From Chitinophagaceae bacterium UBA3430 (lineage in GTDB: Bacteria; Bacteroidota; Bacteroidia; Chitinophagales; Chitinophagaceae): 6,678 nucleotides of DNA. Location of the stretch: positions 1,310-7,987 of the forward strand of contig DFST01000101.1 of NCBI GenBank assembly GCA_002378975.1, written 5' to 3'. This document shows positions 1 through 6,335 of this stretch, piece after piece; position 1 is the first letter of the stretch; each line of letters starts with the position of its first letter. Position numbers and translations under genes: made by a program. Under the pieces are notes generated by a model. It was not told the origin of the DNA. It worked only from the letters and a program-made list of their open reading frames with translations, and made no database searches.

Positions 1-39
1 TCCGTAGTCAGATGCTCTATTCAATTGAGCTACGAAGCC
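1..39 (-). tRNA. tRNA-Arg(ACG), 5' half only, cut by the window edge
   Basis: Read on the minus strand from 39 to 1, this is the first half of a tRNA. It has a 7-base acceptor 5' strand GGCTTCG, then T8 A9, a D-arm with GCTC/GAGC stem around a 9-base loop, A26, a 5-base anticodon-stem strand TCTGA, and the full seven-base anticodon loop CTACGGA. The anticodon is ACG, which decodes arginine CGN codons after A34 is deaminated to inosine. The window ends at base 38, so the 3' anticodon strand, T-arm and acceptor 3' strand lie outside and pairing there cannot be tested. The D-loop reads AATTGAATA, whereas bacterial tRNAs nearly always have GG at positions 18-19; here position 19 is A. Identity as tRNA-Arg is firm from the loop and D-arm; whether the gene is functional is not settled. 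Confidence 0.9.
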
Positions 40-57
40 ATTCCCAAAATGGGAGAA

Positions 58-65
58 CAAAAATA
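58..65 (-). promoter_or_regulatory. candidate Bacteroidota -7 box for the tRNA-Arg gene
   Basis: On the minus strand these bases read TATTTTTG, a full match to the Bacteroidota -7 consensus TAnnTTTG. A start about six bases downstream would give a leader of roughly a dozen bases before the mature tRNA 5' end at 39. No TTG lies at the usual -33 distance; the nearest TTTG, at 79-82, is only 13 bases away and overlaps the terminator T-run, so the assignment rests on the -7 box and its position. Confidence 0.4.
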
Positions 66-79
66 AGACAATTTTGGTC

Positions 80-108
80 AAAAAAAAAGCCCCTCGTTGG
101 GGCCTTTT
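80..108 (-). terminator. intrinsic terminator downstream of the BI-1 gene
   Basis: On the minus strand there is a perfect GCCCC/GGGGC stem (89-93 with 99-103) with a five-base loop, followed directly by a run of nine T (80-88). An AAAA stretch before the stem can pair with part of the T-run and lengthen the helix. It begins about 16 bases after the BI-1 stop codon at 124-126. It is the only strong terminator I see in the window, and it separates the protein-coding block from the tRNA gene. The plus-strand side has only four T after the stem, so it is unlikely to work well in both directions. Confidence 0.88.
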
Positions 109-123
109 AAAACACGGTGCGAT

Positions 124-870
124 TTATCGCCGATTCAGCTTACTCAGTAGTCGCAGAATTTCGAGATATAACCAGATTAGGGTCACCAGCAACCCGAAGG
201 CGCTGTACCATTCCATGTATTTGGGGGCCTGCATTTCAGCGCCTTTTTCGATCATGTCAAAGTTGAGGAGCAGGTTCAGGGAGGCCAATATGATCACAAA
301 TACGGAGAAGCCAATGCCCACCCAGCCCGACTCTTGCGTGAAGCTGCCAATATTGGCACCAAAATAACTGGCGACCCATTGGATCAAGTAAAATAGCGCC
401 AAAGCAGCTGTGGCAACGATTACGATCTGTCTGAAACGTTGGGTTACTGGAATGATTCGGAATCGATAAACTAGGAACATCAGTCCGGCTACCAGCATGG
501 TCAACGCCACGGCTTGCATCGGAAGGCCGGGATATACTTCATTCAAATAGGCAGAAATGGAACCCAAGAATAGTCCTTGCAAAACGGCATAAGCCGGGGC
601 CAAGAAGGCCGACCAGGACATTTTAAACATCATGACTAGGGCCATGACCATTCCGCCGAAAACACCCACCATCATGAAAGGAACGGGGTCGGAGCCTTTG
701 TTGAATTGATCCCAGGCAAATAAGGTAGACGCGATCAAAAGGGCCATCAGGATCCCAAATTTATTCAGGGTTCCGGTCAAGGTCATCGCTTCTCCTTGGT
801 AGGAGCCGGCGATCGACTGCTCAAACGTTTTTTCCTTGAGGGTCGGATTGCTGGAGTCAAAAATTGCCAT
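124..870 (-). CDS. Bax inhibitor-1/YccA family inner-membrane protein
   Basis: This 248-residue protein has about seven hydrophobic helices (near residues 38-54, 62-82, 87-108, 117-137, 148-170, 182-203 and 224-242) after a polar N-terminus of roughly 35 residues. The C-terminal segment around EWYSAFGLLVTL and WLYLEILRLL is the signature of the larger bacterial BI-1 subgroup (Pfam BaxI_1 type). In the studied homologue YetJ, a pair of Asp residues in the last helices gates a pH-sensitive calcium leak. Here Asp205 (NFDMIE) fits the first, and Glu237 (LYLE) sits where the second would be; I believe Glu is usual in this subgroup. The cellular role in bacteria is poorly defined, so ion leak or membrane-stress function is inference. 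It lies 35 bases after the NagB fusion with no terminator between, so cotranscription is likely, and is followed by a strong terminator. The ATG at 868-870 fits the family; no ribosome-binding purine run is visible, as is common in this phylum. Confidence 0.9.
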   Translation of the reverse strand: MAIFDSSNPTLKEKTFEQSIAGSYQGEAMTLTGTLNKFGILMALLIASTLFAWDQFNKGSDPVPFMMVGVFGGMVMALVMMFKMSWSAFLAPAYAVLQGLFLGSISAYLNEVYPGLPMQAVALTMLVAGLMFLVYRFRIIPVTQRFRQIVIVATAALALFYLIQWVASYFGANIGSFTQESGWVGIGFSVFVIILASLNLLLNFDMIEKGAEMQAPKYMEWYSAFGLLVTLIWLYLEILRLLSKLNRR

Positions 871-905
871 GTGAGGTTTATTTAGATGATTAAGTTAGGT
901 AAATA

Positions 906-2825
906 TCAATAATCCCAACGGACAAATGCTTCCATGGCCGCATAGTGCGTCAGTCCAAGATCTGCGTACAACTTAGCCGTGTTGGCATTGCGCTCTTCCG
1001 CTCGTTGCCAGAATTCACGGGCATCGGTGCCTTGGAAGGGAACCATGTCTTTTTGCGACTGGTGTATAAAGATCCCGTGGCGTTTGCGAATGACTTGGTC
1101 GGGACTCATCGGAATCGCCATCTGGATCTCATCGATGCTCCATTCTTGCCAGGCCCCTTTATACAGCCAAAGCCAACAATCCTGCACCCAAGCATCGCCT
1201 TCATCTTTGATCTGTTTTAAGGCCTCAAGTACTGCGTGAAAACAGACGATGTGGGTGCCATGCGGATCAGCGAAATCGCCAGCACAATAAACCTGTTGTG
1301 GTTTGAGTTGACGAAGCAGCTCTTTGGTGAGTTGAACGTCTTTTTTGCTGAGGGGTTTCTTTTCGATGGTACCAGTCTCATAAAAAGGCAGGTCCATGAA
1401 ATGAATATTCTTATCCGGTATTCCCACGTAACGACAGGTGGCACTGGCTTCGCCGCGACGGATCAGTCCTTTGATGGCACGGATCGTTTTGGTGTCGGTT
1501 TGATTCGATTTTTTTCGAGCCAGGAATCGGCGAGCTTCTTGTAAGATTTCGGTCGATTTTTTATTGTTGATTCCGGCGATGGCCTCAAAGCCAACTGCAA
1601 AATCCAGATAGCGGGTCACAAACTCATCGGTGACGGCAATGTTGCCACTGGTTTGGTAGGCTACATGTACATCATGCCCCTGGTCGTGCAGGCGTTGGAA
1701 GGTGCCACCCATGCTGATGATGTCGTCATCAGGGTGGGGGGAGAAGATTACGACGCGTTTGGGGAAAGGTTCCGATCGTTCCGGGTGGCCGGGCAAGTTG
1801 GCATTGGGTTTGCCACCAGGCCATCCGGTGATCGAGTCGCGCAGCAGGTAATAGACTTGTAAGTTGACCTCATAGGCATCGCCTTTTTCAACCAGCAAAT
1901 CTCCCAGGCCATGCTCATTGTAATCGCTGTTGGTCAAGCTGAGTACTGGTTTCTCTAAGGAGAGGGCCAGATTGACCACCGCTTTTTTCATCATTTGCGG
2001 GGTCCATTCACAGTCGCCCGTTAACCAAGGCGATTTAAATCGGGTTAGTTCAGCAGCCGCTGCGATGTCGCATACGAACGTAACATCGTCGTGGTTCTGC
2101 AACAAAGAGGCGGGTACTTGTTCCGTGTCGTCTTTCTCAACGGCTTTTTGAATGACGGGTGCTTTGCTGCCACCCCAGGCCATCAGCAATACGCGCTTGG
2201 CTTGGAGAATGGTCTGTATGCCCATTGTCACGGCTAGTCGAGGAACTTGAGCGATGTTGGTAAATTCATACGCATTGGCCAGTCGGGTCGAATGATCCAG
2301 ATTGACCAGTCGGGTTTTGCTGTAAATGCCCGAACCGGGTTCATTGAATCCGATGTGTCCGTTGTTGCCTACGCCGAGGATTTGCAGATCGATGCCGCCA
2401 GCGGCCTTGATGGAGCGCTCATACTGTTTGCAATGCTCTTTGACCGATTCCTTGGGAATATCACCAGAGGGGATGTGAATGTTCTTCGGATTGATGTCGA
2501 TGTGGTCGAAGAGCTGGCTGTGCATAAAGCGGTGATAGCTTTGCAGGGCCGTGGGCTCGATGGGGTAGTACTCATCGAGATTGAAGGTGATCACATTCTT
2601 GAAGCTGAGTTTTTCTTCCCGATGCAATCGCACCAGCTCGGCGTACAATGTTTTGGGGGTGGAACCGGTCGCCAGACCGAGTACGACTTTTTTCTTTTCT
2701 TTTTGCCGTTGGCGAATTAATTGAGCGATCTGCTGAGCAACCCAGCGGGAGCCATCTTGCTGATTGGGAACGATCTTAACTGGGATTCTCTCGAGGCTAT
2801 CGGTCAACTTGTGGGGTAATGACAT
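906..2825 (-). CDS. nagB: glucosamine-6-phosphate deaminase fused to a PIG-L/LmbE-type deacetylase domain
   Basis: This is a 639-residue cytoplasmic two-domain protein. Residues about 15-265 are a complete NagB sugar-phosphate isomerase fold: phosphate loop LATGSTP (51-57), general base Asp84 in FNLDEYYP, active-site His157 and Glu162 in NNGHIGFNEP, Arg181 and Lys221. It should convert glucosamine-6-phosphate to fructose-6-phosphate and ammonia. Asn155 replaces the Asp141 of the E. coli enzyme, a change also seen in other NagB branches. Residues about 355-600 are a PIG-L/LmbE domain with zinc-ligand motif SPHPDDD (362-368) and a second site DPHGTH (520-525). NagB alone is about 266 residues, so this is a true fusion, of the kind annotated as deaminase-like protein in Bacteroidota. 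The reading frame extends to a TTG at 2858, but the ATG at 2823-2825 is preferred: the extension is hydrophobic, unlike the family, and contains the candidate promoter. It follows the hexosaminidase gene by 66 bases. The substrate of the second domain is unknown. Confidence 0.93.
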   Translation of the reverse strand: MSLPHKLTDSLERIPVKIVPNQQDGSRWVAQQIAQLIRQRQKEKKKVVLGLATGSTPKTLYAELVRLHREEKLSFKNVITFNLDEYYPIEPTALQSYHRFMHSQLFDHIDINPKNIHIPSGDIPKESVKEHCKQYERSIKAAGGIDLQILGVGNNGHIGFNEPGSGIYSKTRLVNLDHSTRLANAYEFTNIAQVPRLAVTMGIQTILQAKRVLLMAWGGSKAPVIQKAVEKDDTEQVPASLLQNHDDVTFVCDIAAAAELTRFKSPWLTGDCEWTPQMMKKAVVNLALSLEKPVLSLTNSDYNEHGLGDLLVEKGDAYEVNLQVYYLLRDSITGWPGGKPNANLPGHPERSEPFPKRVVIFSPHPDDDIISMGGTFQRLHDQGHDVHVAYQTSGNIAVTDEFVTRYLDFAVGFEAIAGINNKKSTEILQEARRFLARKKSNQTDTKTIRAIKGLIRRGEASATCRYVGIPDKNIHFMDLPFYETGTIEKKPLSKKDVQLTKELLRQLKPQQVYCAGDFADPHGTHIVCFHAVLEALKQIKDEGDAWVQDCWLWLYKGAWQEWSIDEIQMAIPMSPDQVIRKRHGIFIHQSQKDMVPFQGTDAREFWQRAEERNANTAKLYADLGLTHYAAMEAFVRWDY

Positions 2826-2842
2826 CCGAAAAAGTTGAATCC

Positions 2843-2874
2843 CAAATATACTGAACAAAACTCAACTTGCTCAA
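2843..2874 (-). promoter_or_regulatory. candidate promoter of the NagB-LmbE gene
   Basis: On the minus strand 2850-2843 reads TATATTTG, an exact TAnnTTTG -7 box, preceded by TTG at 2874-2872 with a 21-base spacer, within the TTG/TAnnTTTG layout known for Bacteroidota. Transcription would start near 2836-2838, leaving a leader of about a dozen bases before the ATG at 2825. This helps choose that ATG over the upstream TTG at 2858, which would lie upstream of the transcript start. It also implies that the NagB fusion and BI-1 genes can be expressed independently of the hexosaminidase. Confidence 0.5.
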
Positions 2875-2876
2875 CT
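2861..2876 (-). repeat. two direct copies of AGTTGAG upstream of the nagB -7 box
   Basis: On the minus strand AGTTGAG occurs at 2876-2870 and again at 2867-2861, a 9-base period. A related inverted element, plus-strand AAGTTGA, lies at 2832-2838 on the other side of the -7 box and matches the reverse complement of 2862-2868. The copies cover the region where a -33 element and a regulator would sit. They could be an operator or chance repetition in a short spacer; the sequence does not decide. Confidence 0.3.
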
Positions 2877-2891
2877 AGCTTAACTGTTCTT

Positions 2892-5405
2892 TTACTCCAC
2901 TTCAATTTCGTCAACAAACAACCAGGCTTTGTTGCCGGCTCCGGCATTGCCGGCCGGAATCGTTCCAGCATTCTTGATCAGCACCTTGATGTAGCGCGCT
3001 GCGGTTGGCGGCAAACTGAATTTCAGTAGATCTACACGTTTCCGGTCGTCTGTTTTGATCTCGGCAGCCGCTTCTATGGATGTAAAATCCGTTCCATTTT
3101 GACTGATCGAGATCGTGGCGCCAGCAGGCGGATGGATCCAGCTGGATTTCTGTTCGAACGTGTGGATCATCACAGACTGAAACGATTGGCTACTGCCTAA
3201 GTCGATAACAGCTTCGCAATTGGTGCCACTAAAACCCAGAAATTCTTTACTGCTGGCCAATCCTTTTTCATTCTGAACGCCGTTGACCAACGTGAACGAC
3301 CCATCGCCTCCATACTGCTTGGAAGGTGGGTTGGTCAGCTGAATGTTCTTTCCCGTGGCTTTATTCAGGAAGAAGTTTTGACGAAGCACCCGATTCGCTC
3401 CTTGTACTTTGGTGGATGCGGAGGCGCGTGTGTTGGCGGTGATGGATTGCGGTGATTTGTACGGCCAGATGGTATCCCAATTGTTGTAGTTGATGTAGAT
3501 CGGTTCCTTGAATTTACTTTCCACTTTCCACTGTACCCCTTTTTGATCCGGGGCAGGGAGCACACTGCTTCGGAGGTCAAAGAATCCCGGACAATAATTG
3601 ATTTTCATCTCCTCGTACCGCTTCAACTGATTTAGGAAGCGCTTCTCAAAAAAGTCCCAGGATTGAAATTTCTTGGGCGTCCAGAGAATCTCGCTAAGGG
3701 CAGATATTCGGGGGAAGACCATGTACTCGACCTTTTTGGTATTGGGCATGTACTCGGTCCATACATTGGCCTGAGCACCCAAGATGTATTGCTGTTGCTC
3801 GGTGTTCAGCTCCTTGGGCAATGGGTCGTAGGCATATACCTTCTCGATCGGATTGTAGCCGCCAATATTGACAGAATCTTCATTCTCACGTTGCCCATGA
3901 TCGAAGTACAACGGAGTGCCCGGTGTCATGATCACCTGGTGTTTTTGCTTGGCTGCCTCAATGCCACCTGCTTCGCCCCGCCAGCTCATTACGAGTGCAT
4001 TGGGTGCCAATCCGCCTTCCAGGATCTCATCCCAGCCGATCATCTGCTTGCCCTTGCTATTCAGGTATTTTTCGATGCGTTGTATGAAATAACTCTGCAG
4101 CTCGTGTTCATCTTTTAGTTGGAGGTCAACCCGGCGTTGCTGGCATTTCGGACATTTTTTCCAGTGTGCCTTGGGGCATTCATCGCCACCGATGTGAAAG
4201 TAGGAAGAGGGGAATAAGGGTAGAACCTCATCAATGACATCTTGCAGGAACGTGAACGTGGAGTCGTTCCCGGCGCAGAACACATCATCGAATACGCCCC
4301 AAGTTTCTTGTACAATTTTGATGCGGCCGTTTTTCATTTCTTCCTTGCTGCGGTCGGAGAGCGGACTATTGGGAATCGCTGAAGGCAGTTTTGGGAAACA
4401 ACTCAGCTGCGGATAAGCAGCAATGGCGGCACTGCTGTGGCCAGGCATTTCGATCTCTGGGATCACTTCGATGTAGCGGGCGGTGGCATAGCGGACCACC
4501 TCTTTGATTTCCTCCTGCGTATAAAAACCGCCGTAAGGTTGTTGCGTATTGGATTGTCCGGGATAACGACCTACAATGGTGCCGTTGCGCCAAGCACCTA
4601 GGCGGGTAAGCTCGGGGTATTTTTTGATTTCGATGCGCCAGCCTTGATCTTCGGTCAGATGCCAATGAAACCGATTCAGCTTGTGATAGGCCAGCCAGTC
4701 GATGTATTGCTTGATGAAGGAAACCGGGAAGAAATGTCGTCCTACATCTAAATGCAATCCGCGGTACTGAAAACGAGGCTGATCGTAGATCATTAGATAT
4801 GGAACTTGTCGAGACTTCGATTTCTTTTCATTGACCAATTGAAACAAGGTCTGCAGTCCGTTGAACAACAGTTCAGGGGTGTTGCCTCTCAGTTGAATGC
4901 CTGCAGCATTTACTTCGAGTCGGTAGAAATAATCTTTGGGCGTATTTGGTTGTGGGCCTGTTAGTCCGATCGTGATGGTCGTCGCTGGCTCGGTGGCATT
5001 GGCTATTTGCATGCCATATCGGGCTTTCAATTCCGGTATGAGGTAAGAAAGAATAAATCCGCTGTCAACCTTGGGCAAGGCAATTTGAAAACGGACCTTG
5101 GGTTGAAGGGGCAGTTGGCCATTGGATAAGACAACCTGACTGGGATAGGGGATTAGGTCGAGCTCAGGTAGTTGGGTGGGCGTGGAGTCTGGGGCGGCAG
5201 GGATTTTTACAGCTTGCTGATTTTTTGTAGAGCCAGCCTTGGTTGCTGGGTTTGTACCGGTACTGGTTCCGGTCGAAGAAAATGCATTGCTTCTATTGCT
5301 GTTTCCAGTTGTGTTCCTGCTGGGCGTTGCCGTCAGGCCAGGTTTTGGCTGTGCCAGTGCGGTCAAGGAAATTCCGAGCAAAGCAAAAAAAAGGATCGTT
5401 CTCAT
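2892..5405 (-). CDS. secreted GH20 beta-N-acetylhexosaminidase with C-terminal carbohydrate-binding-like domain
   Basis: This 837-residue exported enzyme should remove terminal GlcNAc or GalNAc from chitin oligomers, peptidoglycan fragments or glycans. A Sec signal peptide spans 1-18 with an ALA/Q cleavage site; there is no lipobox cysteine. Residues 24-78 are a Ser/Thr/Asn-rich linker. A GH20 N-terminal alpha/beta domain covers about 79-205, and the catalytic barrel about 210-600: Arg215 in YRGLHLDVGRHFFP, WHLTEDQGWR (248-257), EMPGH (319-323), the catalytic pair Asp408-Glu409 in HIGGDE, Trp475, and Trp549 in NVWTEY. Retaining GH20 enzymes use Asp to orient the substrate acetamido group and Glu as acid/base; both are present. 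Residues about 620-690 resemble a diverged chitobiase C-terminal domain, and about 690-837 a coagulation-factor F5/8 type C (discoidin-like) fold ending in FVDEIEV. No type IX sorting tail is evident. It lies 45 bases after the pirin gene and is followed by the NagB fusion, consistent with an amino-sugar salvage pair. Exact substrate is unknown. Confidence 0.94.
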   Translation of the reverse strand: MRTILFFALLGISLTALAQPKPGLTATPSRNTTGNSNRSNAFSSTGTSTGTNPATKAGSTKNQQAVKIPAAPDSTPTQLPELDLIPYPSQVVLSNGQLPLQPKVRFQIALPKVDSGFILSYLIPELKARYGMQIANATEPATTITIGLTGPQPNTPKDYFYRLEVNAAGIQLRGNTPELLFNGLQTLFQLVNEKKSKSRQVPYLMIYDQPRFQYRGLHLDVGRHFFPVSFIKQYIDWLAYHKLNRFHWHLTEDQGWRIEIKKYPELTRLGAWRNGTIVGRYPGQSNTQQPYGGFYTQEEIKEVVRYATARYIEVIPEIEMPGHSSAAIAAYPQLSCFPKLPSAIPNSPLSDRSKEEMKNGRIKIVQETWGVFDDVFCAGNDSTFTFLQDVIDEVLPLFPSSYFHIGGDECPKAHWKKCPKCQQRRVDLQLKDEHELQSYFIQRIEKYLNSKGKQMIGWDEILEGGLAPNALVMSWRGEAGGIEAAKQKHQVIMTPGTPLYFDHGQRENEDSVNIGGYNPIEKVYAYDPLPKELNTEQQQYILGAQANVWTEYMPNTKKVEYMVFPRISALSEILWTPKKFQSWDFFEKRFLNQLKRYEEMKINYCPGFFDLRSSVLPAPDQKGVQWKVESKFKEPIYINYNNWDTIWPYKSPQSITANTRASASTKVQGANRVLRQNFFLNKATGKNIQLTNPPSKQYGGDGSFTLVNGVQNEKGLASSKEFLGFSGTNCEAVIDLGSSQSFQSVMIHTFEQKSSWIHPPAGATISISQNGTDFTSIEAAAEIKTDDRKRVDLLKFSLPPTAARYIKVLIKNAGTIPAGNAGAGNKAWLFVDEIEVE

Positions 5406-5422
5406 ACGCGATTTTGTATCGC

Positions 5423-5454
5423 TAAATGTACAACTATCCCGACTGACCCATCAA
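5423..5454 (-). promoter_or_regulatory. weak candidate promoter of the hexosaminidase gene
   Basis: On the minus strand 5430-5423 reads TACATTTA, one base off TAnnTTTG, and TTG at 5454-5452 lies 21 bases upstream, the same spacer as the nagB candidate. The predicted start falls about a dozen bases before the ATG at 5405. The TTG overlaps the pirin stop codon. The missing final G and the high chance of such matches in AT-rich gaps keep this tentative. Confidence 0.22.
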
Positions 5455-6326
5455 TCTTCCAATACGCCGAATTTTCCGGTGTTGAAATCCTGAATGGCCT
5501 GCTCGATCTCCGACCATTGGTTCATCAGAAATGGACCATAGGCGGCGATGGGTTCGTTGATGGGTTCACCCGACAACACCAGGATCACCGCATCCTGTTC
5601 GGCACTTATTTGTATCTGTTCGCCATCTTGCTGAAATAAAATAAAGTGATCGGCGGGTGCTTTTTCTGAATTCACGATTGCGCTGCCTTCTATGATCAGC
5701 AGCGCCGTATTGTAGGCAGCTGGCAGATTGAGTGTCAGATTGGTGCCGGCTTTCAATTTCAGGTTGTACATCTCGATGGGTGTGAAAGTGTGGGCGGGTC
5801 CCTTTGTTCCCTGAAAATTACCCGCGATCACTTCCACCACTCCTTGTTCGTTGGGCAATCTGTGTTTTCCCATGTTTTCGTGCGTGATCTCTTGGTAGGC
5901 GGGTGGATCCATTTTGTGTTTGGCCGGTAGATTCACCCAGATCTGTACCATTTGGAAGGGGCCACCCTGCTTGCTGAAACTTTCTTCGTGGTATTCTTTA
6001 TGCAAGAGGCCGGAGGCGGCCGTCATCCATTGCACATCGCCCTCCCCAATGATGCCATGATGCCCAGCGGAGTCGTGGTGTGCAATCCTTCCTTTGTAAG
6101 CGATGGTCACGGTTTCGAAACCACGATGCGGATGTACACCTACGCCTCGGGGTGTATCAGTCGGCGAGAACTCGACCAGGGACGCGTAATCCAGCATAAA
6201 AAATGGACTCATTCGATGCTTGCCCAATCTGCCATCGCCCGGTAGAAATCCGTGTACGCGAAAACCATCTCCAACCATATGAGGCGGAGGCGGTGCGATG
6301 ATTCGTTCAATGGATTTGATTGTCAT
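5451..6326 (-). CDS. pirin family protein (iron-binding bicupin)
   Basis: This 291-residue cytoplasmic protein has the full length and both cupin halves of the pirin family. The N-terminal cupin carries the hallmark VHPHRGFETVT (64-74), AHHDSAGH and MTAASGLLHKEYHE (101-114). By comparison with human pirin (His56, His58, His101, Glu103), the metal ligands are His65, His67, His109 and Glu111, all present with matching spacing, so an iron-binding site is expected. The C-terminal cupin (about 160-255) lacks such a set, as is normal. Bacterial pirins include quercetin 2,3-dioxygenases and proteins that modulate metabolic enzymes; which applies here cannot be read from sequence. The ATG at 6324-6326 is preceded by an AT-rich stretch and lies 9 bases after the flavin reductase stop, so the two are almost certainly cotranscribed. 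The pairing suggests a redox or oxidative-stress setting (inference). Confidence 0.95.
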   Translation of the reverse strand: MTIKSIERIIAPPPPHMVGDGFRVHGFLPGDGRLGKHRMSPFFMLDYASLVEFSPTDTPRGVGVHPHRGFETVTIAYKGRIAHHDSAGHHGIIGEGDVQWMTAASGLLHKEYHEESFSKQGGPFQMVQIWVNLPAKHKMDPPAYQEITHENMGKHRLPNEQGVVEVIAGNFQGTKGPAHTFTPIEMYNLKLKAGTNLTLNLPAAYNTALLIIEGSAIVNSEKAPADHFILFQQDGEQIQISAEQDAVILVLSGEPINEPIAAYGPFLMNQWSEIEQAIQDFNTGKFGVLED

Positions 6327-6335
6327 ATAAAAATT

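Noticed and set aside
42..54. Small perfect hairpin TCCCA/TGGGA before the tRNA, considered as a second terminator or regulatory RNA
   Set aside because: Only five base pairs with a three-base loop and no T-run; it sits at the expected start of the tRNA precursor and may be part of its leader or chance.
158..162. Glu237 instead of Asp in the BI-1 di-aspartyl position as a novel variant
   Set aside because: The LYLEILRLL ending appears typical of this BI-1 subgroup, so it is a subgroup trait and not a change in this protein.
2247..2720. Plus-strand open frame of 157 codons opposite the NagB domain
   Set aside because: It lies antisense to strongly conserved NagB coding sequence, has no recognisable family, and fits a frame kept open by the codon use of the true gene.
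2934..2954. GC-rich hairpin (GCCGGC repeats) near the 3' end of the hexosaminidase gene, considered as a terminator or attenuator
   Set aside because: It lies inside the coding sequence for a Gly/Ala/Asn stretch, about 40 bases before the stop, and has no T-run after it on the minus strand.
3663..4118. Plus-strand open frame of 151 codons opposite the GH20 catalytic domain
   Set aside because: Antisense to the catalytic barrel including the Asp-Glu region; no family features and no promoter or start context of its own.
4142..4179. Cysteine cluster (Cys410, Cys418, Cys421) just after the GH20 catalytic pair, considered as an unusual metal site
   Set aside because: A GGDECPK...CPKCQ pattern is, to my recollection, ordinary in Bacteroidota GH20 enzymes, so it is not a distinguishing feature here.
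5172..5639. Plus-strand open frame of 155 codons spanning the hexosaminidase start and pirin end
   Set aside because: It crosses two real genes and their gap, the translation is cysteine- and arginine-rich low-quality sequence, and the opposite strand explains all conservation.
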